This document shows positions 34,749 through 43,590 of a stretch of DNA of 64,000 bases, piece after piece (position 1 is the first letter of the stretch; each line of letters starts with the position of its first letter). The position numbers were made by a program, and so were the translations under genes. The stretch is from Flavobacteriaceae bacterium. Lineage in GTDB: Bacteria > Bacteroidota > Bacteroidia > Flavobacteriales > Flavobacteriaceae. The stretch is from the NCBI GenBank assembly GCA_024640565.1, contig JAHEET010000006.1, positions 186,001-250,000 of the forward strand, read 5' to 3'. A model generated the notes under the pieces. It saw only the letters and a list, made by a program, of their open reading frames with translations, made no database searches and was not told the origin of the DNA.

Positions 34749-35435
34749 TTAAAAAGTAGGTTGTTTTTTATTTTCAAGAACTACTAGAAAATCTTTTAGA
34801 TAAAAAGGTTCAAAATAGGCAACGTCTTCAAATTGATATTGTTGAAATTTTTCAAACGAAAGCGTAGCCATTTCTTTTGCTGATGGAAATTTATCGGCAA
34901 CAAAAACCGCATTCTTATGCGTCAAAATAGGCTGACACTTCTTTGCACCATCTCCTAAAAAGTATACATTTCCTTTTTCTAGATAGTCAGAAAAAGAATG
35001 TGTCTCAATAATTTCTGCTTTAATTTCTCGAATCGCTTTATTGTCTGCAGAAAAAACAGCAGCATAGACTTCCATTCTTCGAGCATCTAACATGGGAACT
35101 ATTACTCCGTCATGAATAGAAATTGCGTTTGACAAGGAAGTCAACGTATCGATTGAGATCAATGGCTTATCGATGGCGAAACAAATGCCTTTTGCTGCAG
35201 ATACACCAATTCGAAGTCCCGTATAAGAACCGGGGCCTTTACTAACGGCCACAGCATCTATTTGATGTATTGTGATTTTTGCTTCTTTTAAGGCCGCATT
35301 TATAAAAGGATGTAACTTTTCCGCATGGGAATAGTTAAGGTCGTTCAACTCTTTTAAAACAAGTACTGCACCATTATTAGCAATGCTTACAGAACAATTT
35401 TTAGTTGCTGTTTCAATATTTAAAATTATCGCCAC
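34749..35435 (-). CDS. tsaB: tRNA threonylcarbamoyladenosine biosynthesis protein TsaB
   Basis: I choose the GTG at 35435 (228 residues), because the -7 box TATATTTG lies at 35459-35452 and the protein then begins (M)AIILNIETATKNCSV, as in the family. The longer frame to 35486 would begin before the promoter. TsaB binds TsaD in the complex that makes the t6A modification of tRNA position 37. The motif SKGPGSYTGLRIG is present. Confidence 0.92.
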   Translation of the reverse strand: MAIILNIETATKNCSVSIANNGAVLVLKELNDLNYSHAEKLHPFINAALKEAKITIHQIDAVAVSKGPGSYTGLRIGVSAAKGICFAIDKPLISIDTLTSLSNAISIHDGVIVPMLDARRMEVYAAVFSADNKAIREIKAEIIETHSFSDYLEKGNVYFLGDGAKKCQPILTHKNAVFVADKFPSAKEMATLSFEKFQQYQFEDVAYFEPFYLKDFLVVLENKKQPTF

Positions 35436-35451
35436 AATATGAAAATTTTTA

Positions 35452-35459
35452 CAAATATA
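35452..35459 (-). promoter_or_regulatory. -7 promoter box of tsaB
   Basis: TATATTTG on the minus strand, 16 bases before the GTG start at 35435. Confidence 0.6.
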
Positions 35460-35477
35460 AAGGTTCCAAAAAATAAA

Positions 35478-35497
35478 ACCTCGCAAAATTGCGAGGT
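35478..35497 (-). terminator. Terminator after the TolC-family gene
   Basis: ACCTCGCAA and TTGCGAGGT arms, followed on the minus strand by TTTATTTTTTGG. It lies between the TolC-family gene and tsaB. Confidence 0.75.
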
Positions 35498-35523
35498 CTT
35501 CTGATAGTAAGCATAAAAAGGTG

Positions 35524-36855
35524 TTATTCTAAAACCAATTCATCGGAATAGAATTGTAATATTTTTGTTTTAAACACATAATCGTATTTTGAACGAATCA
35601 TGGCGCCTTCAGCATTGACCAATCTGGTTCTGACTTGATCAAAATCGAACAAGGTCATATCTCCAAAATTATATCGTTGTTGTGAATTTTTAAAGGCTTC
35701 TTTTTGTGCGGCTAAAGAAATTTTTGCAGCTTGATAGGATTTAGCTGCGGCCTTTACATCTAAAAATGCTTGTTCTATGGTTTGTTTTAACTGGATCTTT
35801 TCGTTTTCTAATCGTGTAATAGAGATATCTTTGTTGATCTTCGATTTCGCTACATTGTTTTTAGTTTGAAAACGATTGAAAATAGGAACACTCACATTAA
35901 AACCGATTCCATATTGAAAACGATCGGCAGTTTGTGATATAAAATCATCATTAAAACGAGTAGGCAAAAGGTTATTAAATTGATGGTAATAGGACGTTCC
36001 TGCGCTAAGGCTATAGGTGAGTGTTGGCTTGTAGGCACTTTTTGCAATTTCGATACTTAAATCAGCACTTTCAATTGCCAATTTAGCACTTTCAATTTCA
36101 GGCCGGTTCAATAATGATTTTTCAAAAACAATCTCTGAATTTGTATACAATAGGTTTTCTGAGGGCGTCCCCAACTCTATGGGTGCAACATCAAAATTAG
36201 CAACTGGAACTTGAAGGGTTTGCGCTAGGTTGAGTAACGCTAAATTCAATACATTCTCCTGTGCAACGACACTTTGCAAGTTGGCTGCAGCAGTAGATTG
36301 AGTGTTTAAAACCTCCCCTTTTGCAACGGCTCCGGCTTCAAATCTACTTTTAACTGCTTCTATTTGTTTCACGCTTATTTCATATTGCACATTAGCAACA
36401 TTTAAATTTTCTTTGGCAAACAACACATTCAGATATCCGTTAACAACAAATAATGAAATGTCATTCTCTATCTTTTTTAAGTTGTATTCACTAGACAAAA
36501 CCCCTAATTGTGCTTGTTTATAGGTGTTTGTATTTCGGTAACCATTGAAGATGGTCCCAGAACTTCTTAAACTAAAAGAGCCATTAAAATTGTTTGTATT
36601 TGTTAAAACACCATTCCGGTCTGGCGATAATCCTGAATTGAAATTACCACTTGATCCACCAGTCACATTTGGTAAAAAATTACCATTGGCAATCGCAACA
36701 TCTTTTATTGCTAATTTTAAATTAAGCTTGCTTTGTTGAACAGAAATGTTTTTTTCTAAAGCTTGGTCTACACATTCCTTGAGCGTCCATTTCTTTTGAG
36801 AAAAACTTGCCAATGATGTGAGTACAGCAACTGCGAGTATAAATTTAGTTTTCAA
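35524..36855 (-). CDS. TolC-family outer-membrane efflux protein
   Basis: 443 residues, signal peptide ILAVAVLTSLASFSQ, then the two-fold repeated TolC architecture of long helices (WTLKECVDQALEKNISVQQSK; QAQLGVLSSEYNLKKI; RFEAGAVAKGEVLNTQ) and beta strands. It forms a trimeric channel for efflux or type I secretion. No membrane-fusion or pump gene is next to it, so its partner is elsewhere. The final strands (RSKYDYVFKTKILQFYSDELVLE) complete the family. Confidence 0.9.
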   Translation of the reverse strand: MKTKFILAVAVLTSLASFSQKKWTLKECVDQALEKNISVQQSKLNLKLAIKDVAIANGNFLPNVTGGSSGNFNSGLSPDRNGVLTNTNNFNGSFSLRSSGTIFNGYRNTNTYKQAQLGVLSSEYNLKKIENDISLFVVNGYLNVLFAKENLNVANVQYEISVKQIEAVKSRFEAGAVAKGEVLNTQSTAAANLQSVVAQENVLNLALLNLAQTLQVPVANFDVAPIELGTPSENLLYTNSEIVFEKSLLNRPEIESAKLAIESADLSIEIAKSAYKPTLTYSLSAGTSYYHQFNNLLPTRFNDDFISQTADRFQYGIGFNVSVPIFNRFQTKNNVAKSKINKDISITRLENEKIQLKQTIEQAFLDVKAAAKSYQAAKISLAAQKEAFKNSQQRYNFGDMTLFDFDQVRTRLVNAEGAMIRSKYDYVFKTKILQFYSDELVLE

Positions 36856-36974
36856 TAGGTATCTTTTTAATAAGGATGATTGTTTTTGTAATCGTAAAAA
36901 GAATGACTTCTTACCTGTTTTAGTAGGACGATTAAAAGTAAAATATGTTACAGAGTTACAGGCTTTTGAAAATG

Positions 36975-37193
36975 TTAATGTTTTGCATTCTTCTTATATC
37001 GATACAAGGTATAGAACAATCCACCAATTAAGAGGTATGGAAAAACCATTAGATAGGTAATTCCATTGTTTACCCCTTCTGCCATAGAGATGTCTCCATT
37101 TTCTACTACTGCTTTACACATGGCGCATTGAGCATTGGAAATAATGGTCGTAAAAACAACTAAAAGCGTAAGTGCAATTTTTTTATTGAACAT
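36975..37193 (-). CDS. Small CxxC membrane protein of the oxidase cluster
   Basis: 72 residues: signal helix (IALTLLVVFTTIISNAQ), then CAMCKAVV with two cysteines four apart, and a C-terminal membrane helix (YLMVFPYLLIGGLFY). Proteins like this often close cytochrome oxidase assembly operons in Bacteroidetes and could bind copper or heme, but this is by position only. It overlaps the DUF420 gene by 11 bases. Confidence 0.65.
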   Translation of the reverse strand: MFNKKIALTLLVVFTTIISNAQCAMCKAVVENGDISMAEGVNNGITYLMVFPYLLIGGLFYTLYRYKKNAKH

Positions 37194-37758
37194 AATAAGG
37201 AGCTATCATTCTATAAACAATTACACCTGTTATGGCAACATACAGCCAAAGTGGAAAGGTAATTTTTGCAATCTTTTTATGTGCTGGAAAATCAGTTAAT
37301 TTTGCACGCAAGTAAGTCGTTAAAACAAAAGGGATGACTACGATTGACAAGGCGATATGTGTAATTAAAATAAAATAGTAGAATGGAAATGCTTTTAGTT
37401 TTGTTAGCAAATCATAATCTGCTGCTGCTGCACCCCCATAACTCGTGGAATTCGAGGTCATATGATAGGCTACATACATCACTAAAAACAACAGTGAACA
37501 AAAAATTGCAAAAGTATTTAACCGCTCGTGCAATTTTCGATTTCCTTTTTTGATGGCAATGACGGCGGCAACCAAGACAATCGCTGTTATTGCGTTTATA
37601 GTCGCATAAATGGGCGGCAAAAAAGTAAGTGGTTCTACGTCGAAACCTAATTTTTGTAAATTGATTCCAAACAATGCGGCTACAGCTAGCGGAATGACAA
37701 TAGAGAGTGCCAAAATTATGCGCTTGTACTTTTTTTCTTGTGCTAGATTCTTATTCAT
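37183..37758 (-). CDS. DUF420 membrane protein
   Basis: 191 residues with five membrane helices typical of DUF420 (starting with IILALSIVIPLAVAALFG, then TINAITAIVLVAAVIAI, and ending FPLWLYVAITGVIVY). Conserved His residues in HERLNTFA and LITHIALSIVV may bind heme or metal. In Bacteroidetes the family accompanies caa3-type oxidase assembly genes. It overlaps the SCO gene's stop by 8 bases. Confidence 0.85.
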   Translation of the reverse strand: MNKNLAQEKKYKRIILALSIVIPLAVAALFGINLQKLGFDVEPLTFLPPIYATINAITAIVLVAAVIAIKKGNRKLHERLNTFAIFCSLLFLVMYVAYHMTSNSTSYGGAAAADYDLLTKLKAFPFYYFILITHIALSIVVIPFVLTTYLRAKLTDFPAHKKIAKITFPLWLYVAITGVIVYRMIAPYYVQ

Positions 37759-38395
37759 TTAATAAAATTTTAATATCTTCTTTTAATTCTTTAATCTGAT
37801 CGGGAAAGCTGTGCTCCTCCAAAGCTCTATAAAACTTGATCGGATTGCCATAGGCATCTTTTCTTGAGCGAATATTTCCTTCTTTGTCCACTAGGGCAAA
37901 CAAGCCCGAATGTTCAAATCCGCCGTGAGCGGCAGCTCCTTTTCCAGTGTATAAGGTGAAACCTTTGTTTGATAATTGGGAAACAACATCATAGGGTTTG
38001 CCTGTTAGTAAATGCCAATTCCTATGAGTAATCTCATTCTGTTTTGCATAGGTTTTAAGCACTTTTGGGGTGTCAATATCGGGTGTAATGGATATGGAAG
38101 CAATCCCAAAGTCTGGGTTTCCAAAAAATTCATCTTGAAGCAACAACATTTTTTTTGTCATCAACGGACAAATTGTTGGACAAGTGGAAAAGAAAAACTC
38201 AACTACATACACTTTACCTGCATAGGTTTTGTTGTTTATTTTTTCCCCTTCTTGGTTTATAAATTCAAAAGCAGGTACTTTTTCAAAAGTATGCAAATCG
38301 GACTTCTCAAATCGTGACTCAATGTTTCGAATCACGTAGATCCCAAATAGTAGGATAACAAATGCAACACCGATATAAGAATATTTTTTATTCAT
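37751..38395 (-). CDS. SCO1/SenC-family copper chaperone
   Basis: 214 residues, membrane-anchored at the N-terminus (YIGVAFVILLFGIYV). The thioredoxin-like fold carries the copper motif FFSTCPTICPLMT (CxxxC) and a later His (AAHGGFEHSG). It delivers copper to the CuA site of cytochrome oxidase. It stands two bases from the upstream thioredoxin-like gene in the oxidase-assembly operon. Confidence 0.93.
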   Translation of the reverse strand: MNKKYSYIGVAFVILLFGIYVIRNIESRFEKSDLHTFEKVPAFEFINQEGEKINNKTYAGKVYVVEFFFSTCPTICPLMTKKMLLLQDEFFGNPDFGIASISITPDIDTPKVLKTYAKQNEITHRNWHLLTGKPYDVVSQLSNKGFTLYTGKGAAAHGGFEHSGLFALVDKEGNIRSRKDAYGNPIKFYRALEEHSFPDQIKELKEDIKILLNE

Positions 38396-38397
38396 AA

Positions 38398-39045
38398 TTA
38401 CTTTTCCTTTCTATCTGCTTTTTTCCGGTCTTTAAAAGCAGCATAATACTCATAATAAAGGACGCTAACATCGTCTTTCATAGGTCCTTTTAAATCAGAT
38501 ACTGATCTCATATCATATCCAATAAATTTCCTGTTTGGATTTTTTAAGTCATCTGTTCTTCCTCTAAGGCTTCCTTTTTTATCGATTATAAAAGCATCAT
38601 TCGAAGAGAGGTTCAAGAGTTGGGTGTTGTTTTTAAAACTGGCATAAAAAGCATTTATTTTTGCTTCCGAACCTGTTAGAAATTTCCACTTATCCATATC
38701 TGTAAATGCACCAATCTCCTCTTTAAGAATTTGTACTTCTTTTTCTTTTCCTTTTGGGGCAATCGCAATAATTTGAAACTTTTTATGGTCAATAAATTTT
38801 TTGTACACTTTCTCATTCAAATTAAACAATCCTCCTTTAATTTTATTCAAATCATTTCCCAAAAAACAAATTATAGATACTTTGTCCTGAAGTGTTTCCG
38901 TAGAATCAATACTAGAAATATCAATGACATTTTTATTTACTACTGGCAATTTATTGAAACCATTTATTCCTGTAGAAAGCAATAAGAAAGCGATCAACGG
39001 GAATATAAAAAGTAAAAAAAGTACAACTCTTTTTTTTGTAATCAT
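38398..39045 (-). CDS. Membrane-anchored thioredoxin-like protein of the oxidase cluster
   Basis: I start at the ATG at 39045 (215 residues; MITKKRVVLF), which gives one N-terminal membrane anchor. The rest resembles a thioredoxin-fold SCO paralogue but lacks the CxxxC copper motif; KVSIICFLGNDL occupies the active-site place with a lone Cys. DAFIIDKKGSLRGR is the typical strand before the cis-Pro region. It is coupled to the SCO gene, so it may act in assembly, perhaps as a partner rather than a copper carrier. Confidence 0.65.
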   Translation of the reverse strand: MITKKRVVLFLLFIFPLIAFLLLSTGINGFNKLPVVNKNVIDISSIDSTETLQDKVSIICFLGNDLNKIKGGLFNLNEKVYKKFIDHKKFQIIAIAPKGKEKEVQILKEEIGAFTDMDKWKFLTGSEAKINAFYASFKNNTQLLNLSSNDAFIIDKKGSLRGRTDDLKNPNRKFIGYDMRSVSDLKGPMKDDVSVLYYEYYAAFKDRKKADRKEK

Positions 39046-39064
39046 GATGTGTAACATTTTTTGC

Positions 39065-39094
39065 AAAAAAAAAAAAGTGGTTATCAAAAACCAC
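39065..39094 (-). terminator. Hairpin with T-run after the subunit IV gene
   Basis: GTGGTT and AACCAC arms followed on the minus strand by twelve T. It can divide the cyoE-subunit III-subunit IV transcript from the assembly genes downstream, as a full or partial terminator. Confidence 0.7.
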
Positions 39095-39105
39095 CTTTTA
39101 TTTTA

Positions 39106-39447
39106 TTACCATTTTACAAGTGGTCCTAATGTATCGTAGATATATCCACCTTCTATTAGTAACAAGGTTACTAGGAAGCAGATTAGGAAAACGGGTGTCC
39201 AAACTATGGCGCGTCTAAACCATGTTTTTTCCCCTTCCAAATGCATAAAAGACCAAGCAATAAAGTAGGCTTTTAGAAGTGTTAGTATTATAAAAATCCA
39301 GTTTAACCAGCTTGTTCCTAAAAAGTTTGACAAGTATAAAGAATCTGGTTTTAAAATTCCTAACCAAACTTCAACGCCAGTTATAACCGTTAAAATGATT
39401 AGTACTATCCAAATTTTCTTTGTATTTGATTCGTGTGCGTGTCCCAT
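39106..39447 (-). CDS. Cytochrome c oxidase subunit IV
   Basis: 113 residues with three membrane helices (IWIVLIILTVITGVEVWLG, WIFIILTLLKAYFIAWSFMHL, and VFLICFLVTLLLIEGG). The FIAWSFMHLEGE turn is typical of caa3/bo3-type subunit IV. It probably stabilises the complex. It follows the subunit III gene in the same direction. Confidence 0.88.
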   Translation of the reverse strand: MGHAHESNTKKIWIVLIILTVITGVEVWLGILKPDSLYLSNFLGTSWLNWIFIILTLLKAYFIAWSFMHLEGEKTWFRRAIVWTPVFLICFLVTLLLIEGGYIYDTLGPLVKW

Positions 39448-39466
39448 TTTATATTCTTTTTTTAAT

Positions 39467-40447
39467 TTAAACTAAGTAGAAGAATGTGAATACGAATACC
39501 CAAACTAGATCTACAAAGTGCCAATACAATCCTACCTTTTCTACCATTTCATAGTGCCCTCTTTTTTCATAGGTACCAAGAATTACGTTAAAGAAAATAA
39601 TAATATTGATTAAAATTCCTGTAATTACGTGGAAACCATGGAAACCCGTAATGAAAAAGAAAAAGTCTGCAAAGATGGTATTCCCATATTCATTCACTTC
39701 TAGGTTTGCACCTTCTACAACCAATTTTGTTTTTGCCAATTGTACACTCCCTTCTTCTCTAGATAAGATTGTTTTTTTCTTTTGACCTGTTATCAATTCT
39801 GTTCTTATTTGAACTTCTGGATGTGCGTTATAAGAAGCAATAATTTGCGCTATGGAGTAGGTTGCTATGGTTGGTTCTTCTACAAACCACAATCCATTCT
39901 TTTTTGTATGCTGCTCTCTACCATCTAATCTTTCTGTAGTTACAAAGTCTGCCAAGGCAATTTGTTTTCCATCTTGGTTTACAAATTGTAAGATTTTTCC
40001 TTCAGTTGTTTTTACAGCTCCGTAAGAACCCTTGATAAAAGTATTCCATTCCCAAGCTTGAGAACCAACAAAAATAATTCCAAAAACAATTGTAGCAAAC
40101 ATGTACCATGCTACTTTGTTTTTCTGCATTTTATGACCCGCATCTACAGCCAATACCATAGTTACAGAGGAGACAATTAGGATGAATGTCATTATTGCAA
40201 CATAAATCATTGGATACTCTCCATGTACAAAAGGAACGTGCGTAAAAACTTCATCGGCAATTGGCCAGGAATCGATAAATTTAAAACGAGTTAAACCGTA
40301 CGCTGCTAAAAACCCTGAAAAAGTTAATGCATCTGAAACGATAAAAAACCACATCATCATTTTACCGTAGCTTGCGCCAAATGGTTTTATACCACCTCCA
40401 CTCCAGGTTTCTTTTTTGTTAGAAGATACCGCTGAATTTGATTTCAT
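39467..40447 (-). CDS. Cytochrome c oxidase subunit III, long form
   Basis: 326 residues with seven helices. A hydrophilic loop of about 100 residues (starting KGSYGAVKTTEGKILQF) lies between the third and fourth helices and is not in the shorter paralogue next door. Conserved subunit III features are SYGKMMMWFFIVSDALTFSGF and FFFITGFHGFHVITG and the closing WHFVDLVWVFVFTF. It supports proton uptake and stability of subunit I, which is not in the window. Confidence 0.93.
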   Translation of the reverse strand: MKSNSAVSSNKKETWSGGGIKPFGASYGKMMMWFFIVSDALTFSGFLAAYGLTRFKFIDSWPIADEVFTHVPFVHGEYPMIYVAIMTFILIVSSVTMVLAVDAGHKMQKNKVAWYMFATIVFGIIFVGSQAWEWNTFIKGSYGAVKTTEGKILQFVNQDGKQIALADFVTTERLDGREQHTKKNGLWFVEEPTIATYSIAQIIASYNAHPEVQIRTELITGQKKKTILSREEGSVQLAKTKLVVEGANLEVNEYGNTIFADFFFFITGFHGFHVITGILINIIIFFNVILGTYEKRGHYEMVEKVGLYWHFVDLVWVFVFTFFYLV

Positions 40448-40501
40448 AAATTATTCTATTAAATAGTTCTTTAATTGTTCGGCGAAATTAATCATTTTTC
40501 A

Positions 40502-41089
40502 TCACTTAATAAAAGAGAAAAAGAAAAATAGATAAATCCATAATATATCCACAAAATGCCAGAAGATTGCGCCTAGTTCAAACCCCAGCAAATCATTTGA
40601 TTTGTATTTATATTTAAAATGATTATAAATAACAACCAAAAGTACAATCACCCCAGCCAGAAGGTGTAAAACATGTAAAAATGTAATCCCAATTATAAAT
40701 GATGTTGATACAGTACTTTCAGGACCTGTAAAAAATAATCCGATACTTTTCAATTGATTGAAACCAACATATTGCTGCCAAATAAAACCAACACCCAATA
40801 AAAAAGTGAGTGCCACCAAAACTAACGACAGTTGTCTTTTGTTGGTTTTTATAAAATATTGAGACAATTGTAACGTAAGACTACTCAATACAATTAAAAA
40901 GGTACTGACATAAAATGCTTGTGGTAGCTCAAATGAAACCCAATCATCTCTTCGCATACTAATTACATATGCACTTGTAAGTCCTGCAAAAAACATAACC
41001 ATACTGATCATCGAAACCCACAACATCGGTTTTGCCGCTTTTCTTCTAGCAACCTGTAATTCTTCCTGTAATTTTTCTTCTGTTATCAT
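40502..41089 (-). CDS. Cytochrome c oxidase subunit III, short form
   Basis: 195 residues, five helices; ending LGAIFWHFVDILWIYLFFF is the subunit III signature. It lacks the loop of the neighbouring long form. Two subunit III-like genes in tandem are common in flavobacteria, possibly making one complex. It is separated by 4 bases from cyoE. Confidence 0.92.
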   Translation of the reverse strand: MITEEKLQEELQVARRKAAKPMLWVSMISMVMFFAGLTSAYVISMRRDDWVSFELPQAFYVSTFLIVLSSLTLQLSQYFIKTNKRQLSLVLVALTFLLGVGFIWQQYVGFNQLKSIGLFFTGPESTVSTSFIIGITFLHVLHLLAGVIVLLVVIYNHFKYKYKSNDLLGFELGAIFWHFVDILWIYLFFFFSFIK

Positions 41090-41093
41090 TTTT

Positions 41094-41996
41094 TTAATGT
41101 AAAAATTTATCGATCACATATATTACTTGAACCATTGTTATATACAAAACACTGGCTAACATTAACTTTCTTGCTTCTGTATTGTGCAACGTTTTATAGA
41201 GTTGCACTGCATAATACAACATGAAACAACCTAGCAAAGCAACGATTACTGCCGTTGCTGGATAGATATAAAAAGCACCGGTAACTTGTAAGACAGGAGC
41301 TATCGAAACAATGATCATGATCACCGTGTAAAAAATTATTTGTTTTACAGCTCCCGTATCTTTTGTATTCATAGGAAGCATATTAAAACCTGCCTTTTTG
41401 TATTCTTCATCCTGCAACCAACCGATAGACCAAAAATGCGGAAATTGCCAAAAAAACTGAATCATAAACAAGATCCCCGCTTCAATACCAAATTGATTGG
41501 TTGCGGCTACCCAACCTAGCATAAATGGAATGGCTCCTGGAATAGCACCCACAAAAACCGTGAGTGGAGTAACCGATTTTAAAGGTGTATACGCACTTGT
41601 ATACAAAAAAATTGAGATCGCGCCAAACAGAGCACTTTTTGCATTGATGTAATATAAAATTCCCAAACCTAAAATAGCAAGAAGAATTGCGATTGTTAGT
41701 GCCGTATTTAAGGACATTCTACCTGTGGGCAATGGCCTTGTTTTTGTACGCTGCATTAATGCATCAGTATCTATTTCTATGATTTGATTGAATGCATTGG
41801 AAGCACCTACCATAAAGAATCCGCCAAATGCAAGCAGCGTCAGGTTTGCATAATCCACGGTTTCTACAGCGAGTAAATACCCTGCCACTGATGAAAAAAC
41901 AACACTTAACGACAACCCAACTTTAACAAGTTGCTTTACATCCGTAATTGTTGATTTTATGGAAGAAGTATTCTCTGTAATACTCGTAGAATTCAT
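41094..41996 (-). CDS. cyoE: Heme O synthase (protoheme IX farnesyltransferase)
   Basis: 300 residues of a UbiA-type prenyltransferase with nine hydrophobic segments. The Asp-rich motif IIEIDTDALMQRTKTRPLP is the farnesyl diphosphate-binding site and LQDEEYKKAGFNMLP the second one. It makes heme O for the oxidase encoded downstream, and it leads that operon with its own promoter. Confidence 0.94.
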   Translation of the reverse strand: MNSTSITENTSSIKSTITDVKQLVKVGLSLSVVFSSVAGYLLAVETVDYANLTLLAFGGFFMVGASNAFNQIIEIDTDALMQRTKTRPLPTGRMSLNTALTIAILLAILGLGILYYINAKSALFGAISIFLYTSAYTPLKSVTPLTVFVGAIPGAIPFMLGWVAATNQFGIEAGILFMIQFFWQFPHFWSIGWLQDEEYKKAGFNMLPMNTKDTGAVKQIIFYTVIMIIVSIAPVLQVTGAFYIYPATAVIVALLGCFMLYYAVQLYKTLHNTEARKLMLASVLYITMVQVIYVIDKFLH

Positions 41997-42014
41997 GGCC
42001 TATTTACTTGACTG

Positions 42015-42022
42015 CAAAGATA
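42015..42022 (-). promoter_or_regulatory. -7 promoter box of the cyoE/oxidase operon
   Basis: TATCTTTG on the minus strand 18 bases before the cyoE ATG. Confidence 0.6.
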
Positions 42023-42201
42023 TTTCATAATTCTGAATCTACCATATGTTTTAACGCTTAAAAAAGAAAAAAACCATTCATAAAGAAACCCATTCTGAAT
42101 AGGTAAATTGGTATGTAAAAAAGTGTAACCACTTTAAATCGTTGTTAGTTTTTATCAGTCTTCATCAAAAACTCATTAGAATGCTTCGGAATACGCTACT
42201 T

Positions 42202-42798
42202 TTATTCCTCTTTTCCCTCTTTGTCATGCAATTTTGTAACAACATTATTTCTCAATTGATACTGTTGCCTACTCTCTTTACAGGTCGCAAAACCAGAATC
42301 ATTAAAATCAAGACGATGTCCATATTCACTTACCCAGCCTATTTGTTTAGACGGATTGCCAACGACCAAAGCATAGGGTTTTATTTCTTTAGTAACGACG
42401 GCACCTGCACCAACAAAAGCATATTCACCAATATTATTGCCACAAACAATCGTAGCGTTGGCGCCAATGCTAGCCCCCTTTTTTACAATGGTTTTTAAAT
42501 ACTCTTTTTTTCTTATGATGGCACTTCTGGGGTTGATTACGTTTGTAAAAACCATGGAAGGTCCCAAAAAAACATCGGCTTCGCAAACAACTCCGGTATA
42601 GATAGAAACGTTATTTTGAACTTTTACGTTTTTCCCTAAAATTACTTGCGGAGAAACGACTACATTCTGACCAAGATTACACCCTTCTCCAATAGTACAG
42701 TTGGACATAATATGACTAAAATGCCATATTTTGGTACCATTCCCAATACTGCAATTCTCGTCGATTACTGCAGTTTCATGTGCGAAAACTTTTTTCAA
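42202..42798 (-). CDS. Hexapeptide-repeat N-acetyltransferase (WbpD-like)
   Basis: 198 residues. It begins FAHETAVIDENCSIGNGTKIWHFSHI and continues as left-handed beta-helix hexapeptide repeats (IGEGCNLGQNVVV, VKKGASIGANATIVCG, AFVGAGAVVTKEI), the typical run in UDP-amino-sugar acetyltransferases of O-antigen or glycan synthesis. The family acetylates amino sugars for surface polysaccharide. It lies 7 bases from deoC, probably cotranscribed, but without other glycan genes. Confidence 0.82.
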   Translation of the reverse strand: MKKVFAHETAVIDENCSIGNGTKIWHFSHIMSNCTIGEGCNLGQNVVVSPQVILGKNVKVQNNVSIYTGVVCEADVFLGPSMVFTNVINPRSAIIRKKEYLKTIVKKGASIGANATIVCGNNIGEYAFVGAGAVVTKEIKPYALVVGNPSKQIGWVSEYGHRLDFNDSGFATCKESRQQYQLRNNVVTKLHDKEGKEE

Positions 42799-42805
42799 GA
42801 TTGAT

Positions 42806-43546
42806 CTATTTTATTTCGTTAATTTCATTTTTTACAATTTCTTTTGCGGATGAAGTTCCAATTCTGTCTACCCCCAATGCCAGCATTTTTTTTGCCATTT
42901 CAAAGGTCTTCACTCCTCCAGCTGCCTTTACTTTTAATGGTCTTGCATGTGCAATTATCAATCGCATGTTTTCGAGCGTTGCGCCATTAGGTATGGGAGG
43001 CACTGTTTTGTAAAATCCAGTTGATGATTTTACATAAACATTTTTTACAGATGCTATTGAAAAATGCTTTAGAACAATATCGCGTATGCGCTGTGAAATT
43101 ACAACTATTTCCTCATTTGTGAATGCAGCGGTTTCTATAATCCATTTAATAACGCTTTTTTTCTCGATACAATTTTGGGTACATGCAATAATTTCTTGGT
43201 CAACCAACTGGAAATTTCCTTCTTTAAATGCTTTATAATTCAACACAAAATCGAGTTCATCTGCCCCTAAATGAATGGCGGTTTCTGCCTCAGCTAACTT
43301 TTGGGAAACAGAAGAAGTTCCTTCATGAAAACCAATCACCGTTCCAATTAATGTAGGAGCCTTTGCCATACGCAATGCTTGCTTTACTTCGCAAATATAC
43401 TTTGCACGAATCATTAAAAGTTTGTAATTGTTAGCAATCGCTTCTTTTGTGAGCAACTTTACAATTTCCAAATTCTCCGTTTCTGAAATTCCTGCTTGTG
43501 TAGCTGTTTTTAAATAGGTAGCCTCTAAAAATTGGTGCATCTTCAT
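42806..43546 (-). CDS. deoC: Deoxyribose-phosphate aldolase
   Basis: 246 residues of a TIM barrel. It cleaves deoxyribose-5-phosphate into acetaldehyde and glyceraldehyde-3-phosphate in nucleoside breakdown. The Schiff-base Lys lies in VYVKSSTGF, with a second key Lys in KVKAAGGVKTFE. The ADELDFVLNYKAFKEG region is typical. No other nucleoside gene is adjacent. Confidence 0.93.
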   Translation of the reverse strand: MKMHQFLEATYLKTATQAGISETENLEIVKLLTKEAIANNYKLLMIRAKYICEVKQALRMAKAPTLIGTVIGFHEGTSSVSQKLAEAETAIHLGADELDFVLNYKAFKEGNFQLVDQEIIACTQNCIEKKSVIKWIIETAAFTNEEIVVISQRIRDIVLKHFSIASVKNVYVKSSTGFYKTVPPIPNGATLENMRLIIAHARPLKVKAAGGVKTFEMAKKMLALGVDRIGTSSAKEIVKNEINEIK

Positions 43547-43558
43547 TTAACAAAAATA

Positions 43559-43588
43559 AGAAATCCGACCTTAGTTGATCGGATTTCT
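43559..43588 (-). terminator. Terminator after the second TonB-type gene
   Basis: AGAAATCCGA and TCGGATTTCT arms with a 10-base loop; on the minus strand followed by TATTTTTG. It lies just after the stop of the gene at 43591. Confidence 0.75.
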
Positions 43589-43590
43589 AT